Assembly: GCF_945952095.1 (NCBI RefSeq)
Contig: NZ_CAMFHL010000035.1
Location: 1 to 43,576, forward strand
DNA from: an uncultured Arsenicibacter sp.
GTDB lineage: Bacteria; Bacteroidota; Bacteroidia; Cytophagales; Spirosomataceae
DNA: 43,576 nt
Direction of reading: 5' to 3'
The notes beneath the pieces are model-generated. The model worked only from the letters and a program-made list of their open reading frames with translations. It was not told the DNA's origin and searched no databases. Within the stretch, counting starts at the first letter, position 1. Every line of letters begins with the position of its first letter. A program made the position numbers and the translations under genes. Positions 40,621-43,576 of this stretch are shown piece by piece.

Positions 40621-41913
40621 CTAATGCTTTTCGGCAGTTTCCGGAACCTGTTCCAGATTGAACAGATCGTTCAGTACGTCGATGAGGGTTTCGGCTTCAC
40701 CGCGTTTGCAGGCCGCCTTCAGTTGTAACACCGGCAGCTTGATGATTTTCTGCATCATACCACGGGTAATTTTATCAATTTTTTCAGATTCTTCCGGCGA
40801 CATGTTTTTCATATAACGTGCCATTTCTTCCTTCCGGATCTGCTCAAGGGCATTTTTAAGCTTGTTGATCGTCGGTGATACCATCATCTCCTTCGACCAG
40901 TCGTTGAATTCAACAATCGAGTGAGCGATGATTGATTCGACCTGCGGAATAGAAGCCAGCCGGCGGTTCAGCGCCTCATCGGCACGACCACGGATGTGGT
41001 CAATATTGTAGACCAGCACACCGGGAATCTGCTCCAGGGCCACATCAACACTGCGCGGTACCGATAAGTCAAGGAAGTATTTAAACGTCAGCACGCTGAC
41101 CTGCTTCATCAACTCCAGGTTAAAGAGCGGTTCCTCACGCGCGACCGACGAAATAATGACATCGGCACGGCGGATTTCGGCAACCAGCTGACTGAAGTCT
41201 GCCACACGGAAATCATACTGTGAAGCCAGCACTTCTGCTTTTGACGCTGTCCGGTTGCAGAGGGTGATGTTTTTCAGGCCACGGTCGGCCAGATTTTTGC
41301 AGACATCCGTCCCGATTTCACCAAGGCCAACGACCAGCACGTTCGGCTGCGCATGTTCGCCAACCAGTTCTTCGATTAGTTCAACGGCCGCGTAGGAAGC
41401 AGAAGCCGCCCCGTCGCGGAACGATGTTTCCTGCGCCACCCGCTTGTTGGTGAAGAAAATCGTGTGCATCAGGCGGTGCAGAAACGGACCGGCCATGCCC
41501 AGATCAGCCGACCACTGATAGGCCTGCTTTACCTGATTTGGTATCTGCATATCGCCGATTACCTGCGAATGCAGACCGACACAGACCTCAAACAGGTGCA
41601 GTACGGCATCCGCATAATCAGGATACAGCTGGAAATAAGGTAAATAATTTTCGGTATCGGTAATTCCTTTTTCGATCAGCAGCAGACGAACGATCTCTTC
41701 GTTTACGTCCGGTGTTACGCGCTCTTGCCCGAACGAGTAATATACTTCGGTACGGTTACAGGTCGAAACAACTAACAATTCCGTGATGCCGAAAAAGTCC
41801 CGCAAGCGCAGCATAAAGCGCTTTGCATCCTCTTCGTTAAGTGCAATTAGTTCCCTGACAGCCAGCGGGGCTGTTTTATAGGATAAACTAACCGATTTAA
41901 AATTGTCAAGCAT
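40621..41913 (-). CDS. hemA: Glutamyl-tRNA reductase (HemA)
   Basis: A 430-residue enzyme that reduces glutamyl-tRNA to glutamate-1-semialdehyde, the first step of C5 heme synthesis. The catalytic C52 is in VVSTCNRTEVYY. GLHSQVIGDMQIPNQVKQAY is the second family motif. The NADPH domain reads VLVVGLGEIGTDVCKNL and RTASKAEVLA; the dimerisation domain fills the C-terminus (EKIDKITRGMMQKI). Length is normal. It has a promoter at 41936-41968 and is divergent from a histidine kinase across a 329-bp regulatory gap, so the two may share control. Confidence 0.95.
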   Translation of the reverse strand: MLDNFKSVSLSYKTAPLAVRELIALNEEDAKRFMLRLRDFFGITELLVVSTCNRTEVYYSFGQERVTPDVNEEIVRLLLIEKGITDTENYLPYFQLYPDYADAVLHLFEVCVGLHSQVIGDMQIPNQVKQAYQWSADLGMAGPFLHRLMHTIFFTNKRVAQETSFRDGAASASYAAVELIEELVGEHAQPNVLVVGLGEIGTDVCKNLADRGLKNITLCNRTASKAEVLASQYDFRVADFSQLVAEIRRADVIISSVAREEPLFNLELMKQVSVLTFKYFLDLSVPRSVDVALEQIPGVLVYNIDHIRGRADEALNRRLASIPQVESIIAHSIVEFNDWSKEMMVSPTINKLKNALEQIRKEEMARYMKNMSPEESEKIDKITRGMMQKIIKLPVLQLKAACKRGEAETLIDVLNDLFNLEQVPETAEKH

Positions 41914-41935
41914 AACCTAAATTCACTTCAGTATA

Positions 41936-41968
41936 CAAAATTACGCTACAGTTACCGGACAAGAAACA
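41936..41968 (-). promoter_or_regulatory. hemA promoter
   Basis: Minus-strand -7 TAATTTTG (41936-41943), an exact match, 22 nt before the start codon. TTG triplets upstream lie at spacings of 16 and 23, neither ideal. The -7 is firm, the -33 uncertain. Confidence 0.5.
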
Positions 41969-42190
41969 AGTAATTCACTGAAGAGCTTATTTAGAATTAG
42001 TACAAACAATTGACTGTAATTTCTTTTATCTGTCCTATTTCAGGAACACATGCCCCTGTTCGCTCGTTCAGTTTTGGTGATATTTTAATCACCTTTTTAG
42101 TTTACCCTGGTAAAGCAACCTACTTTTGCTCCGCCGTCCTAAATAATGTACGTTAAAGTGCCAAAATTGGTTGTTTAAACGTTAGATAAA

Positions 42191-42206
42191 TGTGATGAAA
42201 ATCACA
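42191..42206. promoter_or_regulatory. CRP/FNR-like operator upstream of the histidine kinase
   Basis: TGTGA-TGAAAA-TCACA is a perfect inverted repeat with the exact half-sites of the E. coli CRP consensus. It lies 36 bp before the kinase ATG and 278 bp from hemA. A Crp/Fnr-family regulator is inferred; none is encoded in the window. Confidence 0.6.
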
Positions 42207-42242
42207 TAATGCTACTGATAGAAGACAGTCTTTTCCATACAC

Positions 42243-43445
42243 ATGCTCAAGTCATTCGACATTTATAGTCAGAATAATATTTTAAAGATCATCGTGGCTA
42301 TCAACCTTATGCTGGTAGGCACGGCTTCTCTGTTTTATACCAACCGGATCATCGAACGGCTGGAGGTACGGGAACAGCAGTATGTGAATCTGTATGCTAA
42401 AGCCATCGAGAGTGCGCTGACATCGGATCAGAATGAAGACATCAACTTTGTTGTTCAGGAAATCCTGTCCATCAACAAAAACAGTACGATTCCGGTCATT
42501 TACATCAACGAGCGCAACGAACCGGCCGAATCGGCAAATATTGAGTTTTCCGGTGATACGACCCTGGCCGGTAAGCGGGAATTTCTGCGCAAGGAGGTGC
42601 AGGAACTGAAACAGGAGCACCAGCCAATCGTGGTTGACTTCCGGAACGGCAACTTCGGACTGATTTATTACGGCTACTCAATCCTGCTGCAACAGCTCCG
42701 GTATCTGCCCTATGTGCAGCTGATTGTGCTGACAGTACTGGGTTTTCTGGCTTATCTGGCGTTTAGTTCGTCCCGCCGGGCAGAGCAAAACCGCGTCTGG
42801 GTCGGCCTGGCAAAGGAAACGGCCCACCAGCTGGGGACGCCCCTGTCATCACTGCTTGCCTGGGTAGAGTATATGCGGTCGATGCCCGAACAATACGAAC
42901 AGGAAGTTACCGACGAAATCGAAAAGGATGTCCACCGGCTGGAAACGATTACCGCCCGTTTCTCCAGCATCGGGTCTATTCCGACGCTGAAAACGGAAAA
43001 TCTGACCGAGGTAGTCCAGAATTTTACCAGTTACCTTTCACGCCGGATTTCCACAAAAGTGAAAATGAGCGTTGAGAATAATCTGCCTAAAGCGCAGCAG
43101 AATGTGCAGATTAACCGCCTTTTGTTTGAGTGGGTTATTGAGAACGTTTGCAAGAATGCCGTGGACGCGATGGCGGGTGTCGGGGAGCTGCGGCTGAATA
43201 TTCTGGCATTGCCTCAGAACGAGGTGGCCATTGACATTACCGATACCGGCAAAGGAATACCCAAAGCCAGTTTACAGAAAGTGTTCTCTCCGGGTTTCAG
43301 CACCAAAAAGCGCGGCTGGGGACTCGGCCTGACACTGGCCAAACGGATTATAGAAGAATACCATAACGGCAAGCTCTTTGTCAAACATTCAGAAGTCGGC
43401 AAAGGCACCACTTTCCGGATTACGCTCAGGCAGCAAACACCGTAA
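42243..43445 (+). CDS. Sensor histidine kinase, membrane bound
   Basis: A 400-residue kinase with transmembrane helices at about 12-33 and 157-174 enclosing a periplasmic region of about 120 residues. There is no HAMP domain; the kinase core follows directly, with phosphoacceptor H195 in KETAHQLGTPLSSL, N-box ENVCKNAVDAM, G1 DTGKGI, F-box KVFSPGFSTKKRG and G2 WGLGLTLAKRI. The TAHQLGTPLSSL H-box is that of the HisKA group common in Bacteroidota. No response regulator adjoins, so it is an orphan here. It shares the upstream region with hemA, and a CRP-like site lies 36 bp before its ATG. Confidence 0.93.
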   Translation: MLKSFDIYSQNNILKIIVAINLMLVGTASLFYTNRIIERLEVREQQYVNLYAKAIESALTSDQNEDINFVVQEILSINKNSTIPVIYINERNEPAESANIEFSGDTTLAGKREFLRKEVQELKQEHQPIVVDFRNGNFGLIYYGYSILLQQLRYLPYVQLIVLTVLGFLAYLAFSSSRRAEQNRVWVGLAKETAHQLGTPLSSLLAWVEYMRSMPEQYEQEVTDEIEKDVHRLETITARFSSIGSIPTLKTENLTEVVQNFTSYLSRRISTKVKMSVENNLPKAQQNVQINRLLFEWVIENVCKNAVDAMAGVGELRLNILALPQNEVAIDITDTGKGIPKASLQKVFSPGFSTKKRGWGLGLTLAKRIIEEYHNGKLFVKHSEVGKGTTFRITLRQQTP

Positions 43446-43455
43446 ACGGGCATAA

Positions 43456-43484
43456 AAAAAGGAAACCGGTGTGGTTTCCTTTTT
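43456..43484. terminator. Bidirectional terminator after the histidine kinase gene
   Basis: AAAAAGGAAACC (43456-43467) pairs perfectly with GGTTTCCTTTTT (43473-43484) over 12 bp with a 5-nt loop and A/T flanks, between convergent genes. Confidence 0.85.
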
Positions 43485-43488
43485 CCTG

Positions 43489-43576
43489 TTATCGGAGCAG
43501 AAGCGGCACATGGACCGTATCCGTTTCAATGATTGTACTTTCCTGCAGCTTACGATCCCGTATTTTAATTGTAAAC
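43489..43576 (-). CDS. C-terminal fragment of an unidentified protein
   Basis: The minus-strand frame at the right edge reads FTIKIRDRKLQESTIIETDT then VHVPLLLR and a stop at 43489-43491. Its stop lies right beside the shared terminator, which supports a real gene that continues beyond the window. Only about 28 residues are visible, too few to name a family. Confidence 0.5.
   Translation of the reverse strand, partial: FTIKIRDRKLQESTIIETDTVHVPLLLR

Overview
The window looks like chromosomal DNA of a Bacteroidota bacterium, most likely a Cytophagales member near Spirosoma, Fibrella or Rudanella. The signs are protein style (a TPR/propeller/OmpA lipoprotein like PorE of type IX secretion, DUF4230, DUF5522 and adhesin families), the near absence of Shine-Dalgarno sequences, and many promoters of the Bacteroidota type TTG-N19-21-TAnnTTTG. 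Most genes are GC-rich and housekeeping in character. The genus is an inference; no sequence search was possible.

Layout. Bases 1-47 are the 5' end of a 16S rRNA gene on the minus strand, with a boxA-like leader and three tandem promoters (227-535). Then come sbcD-sbcC, a small acyl-carrier-like protein without its phosphopantetheine serine facing fabI, an alpha/beta hydrolase with an RsmF-type rRNA methyltransferase, kdsC, folK, a TspO-like membrane protein, a PorE-like lipoprotein, a LOG-family protein, mpl, and a dienelactone hydrolase. An OmpR-type two-component pair (16286-18344) is followed at once by six perfectly phased 11-bp repeats and a promoter with no -33 element, which then drives a small membrane protein and a SulP transporter. 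This looks like a complete sensor-to-target circuit.

From 20.7 to 28.4 kb the character changes. There is a DUF6371/primase-like gene, a frameshifted IS200-like REP-associated transposase (RAYT) next to its own REP array, and a cysteine desulfurase with a REP-like hairpin inside its coding region. A low-GC accessory block against tRNA-Gly(CCC) follows: dndC-like sulfurtransferase, HNH endonuclease, and a third small gene split by an IS5-like element (959 bp, TTA target duplication). dndC has a probable 1-nt frameshift near its start, and no dndD, dndE or dndB is seen. The block reads as a decaying or minimal DNA-phosphorothioation/restriction module.

Beyond the tRNA lie rocD, a DUF5522 mini-protein, rpmB, an aspartyl protease with PDZ domain, tpiA, a DUF985 cupin, an ECF sigma/anti-sigma/adhesin operon, a UvrD/PcrA helicase, ybeY, a SAM hydrolase-like protein, a DUF4230 protein, hemA, and a divergent histidine kinase preceded by a perfect CRP-like palindrome. 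The last bases hold the 3' end of another minus-strand gene.

The strongest recurring theme is short palindromic elements. At least five kinds occur: the RAYT-linked REPs, a GTAG-headed GAGACGCAA hairpin (once inside a gene), a GAAAGAG-type element found three times directly after stop codons with covarying inner stems, an AATGTACAATG-type element found twice, and a 104-bp palindrome sitting inside the coding sequence of the adhesin gene.
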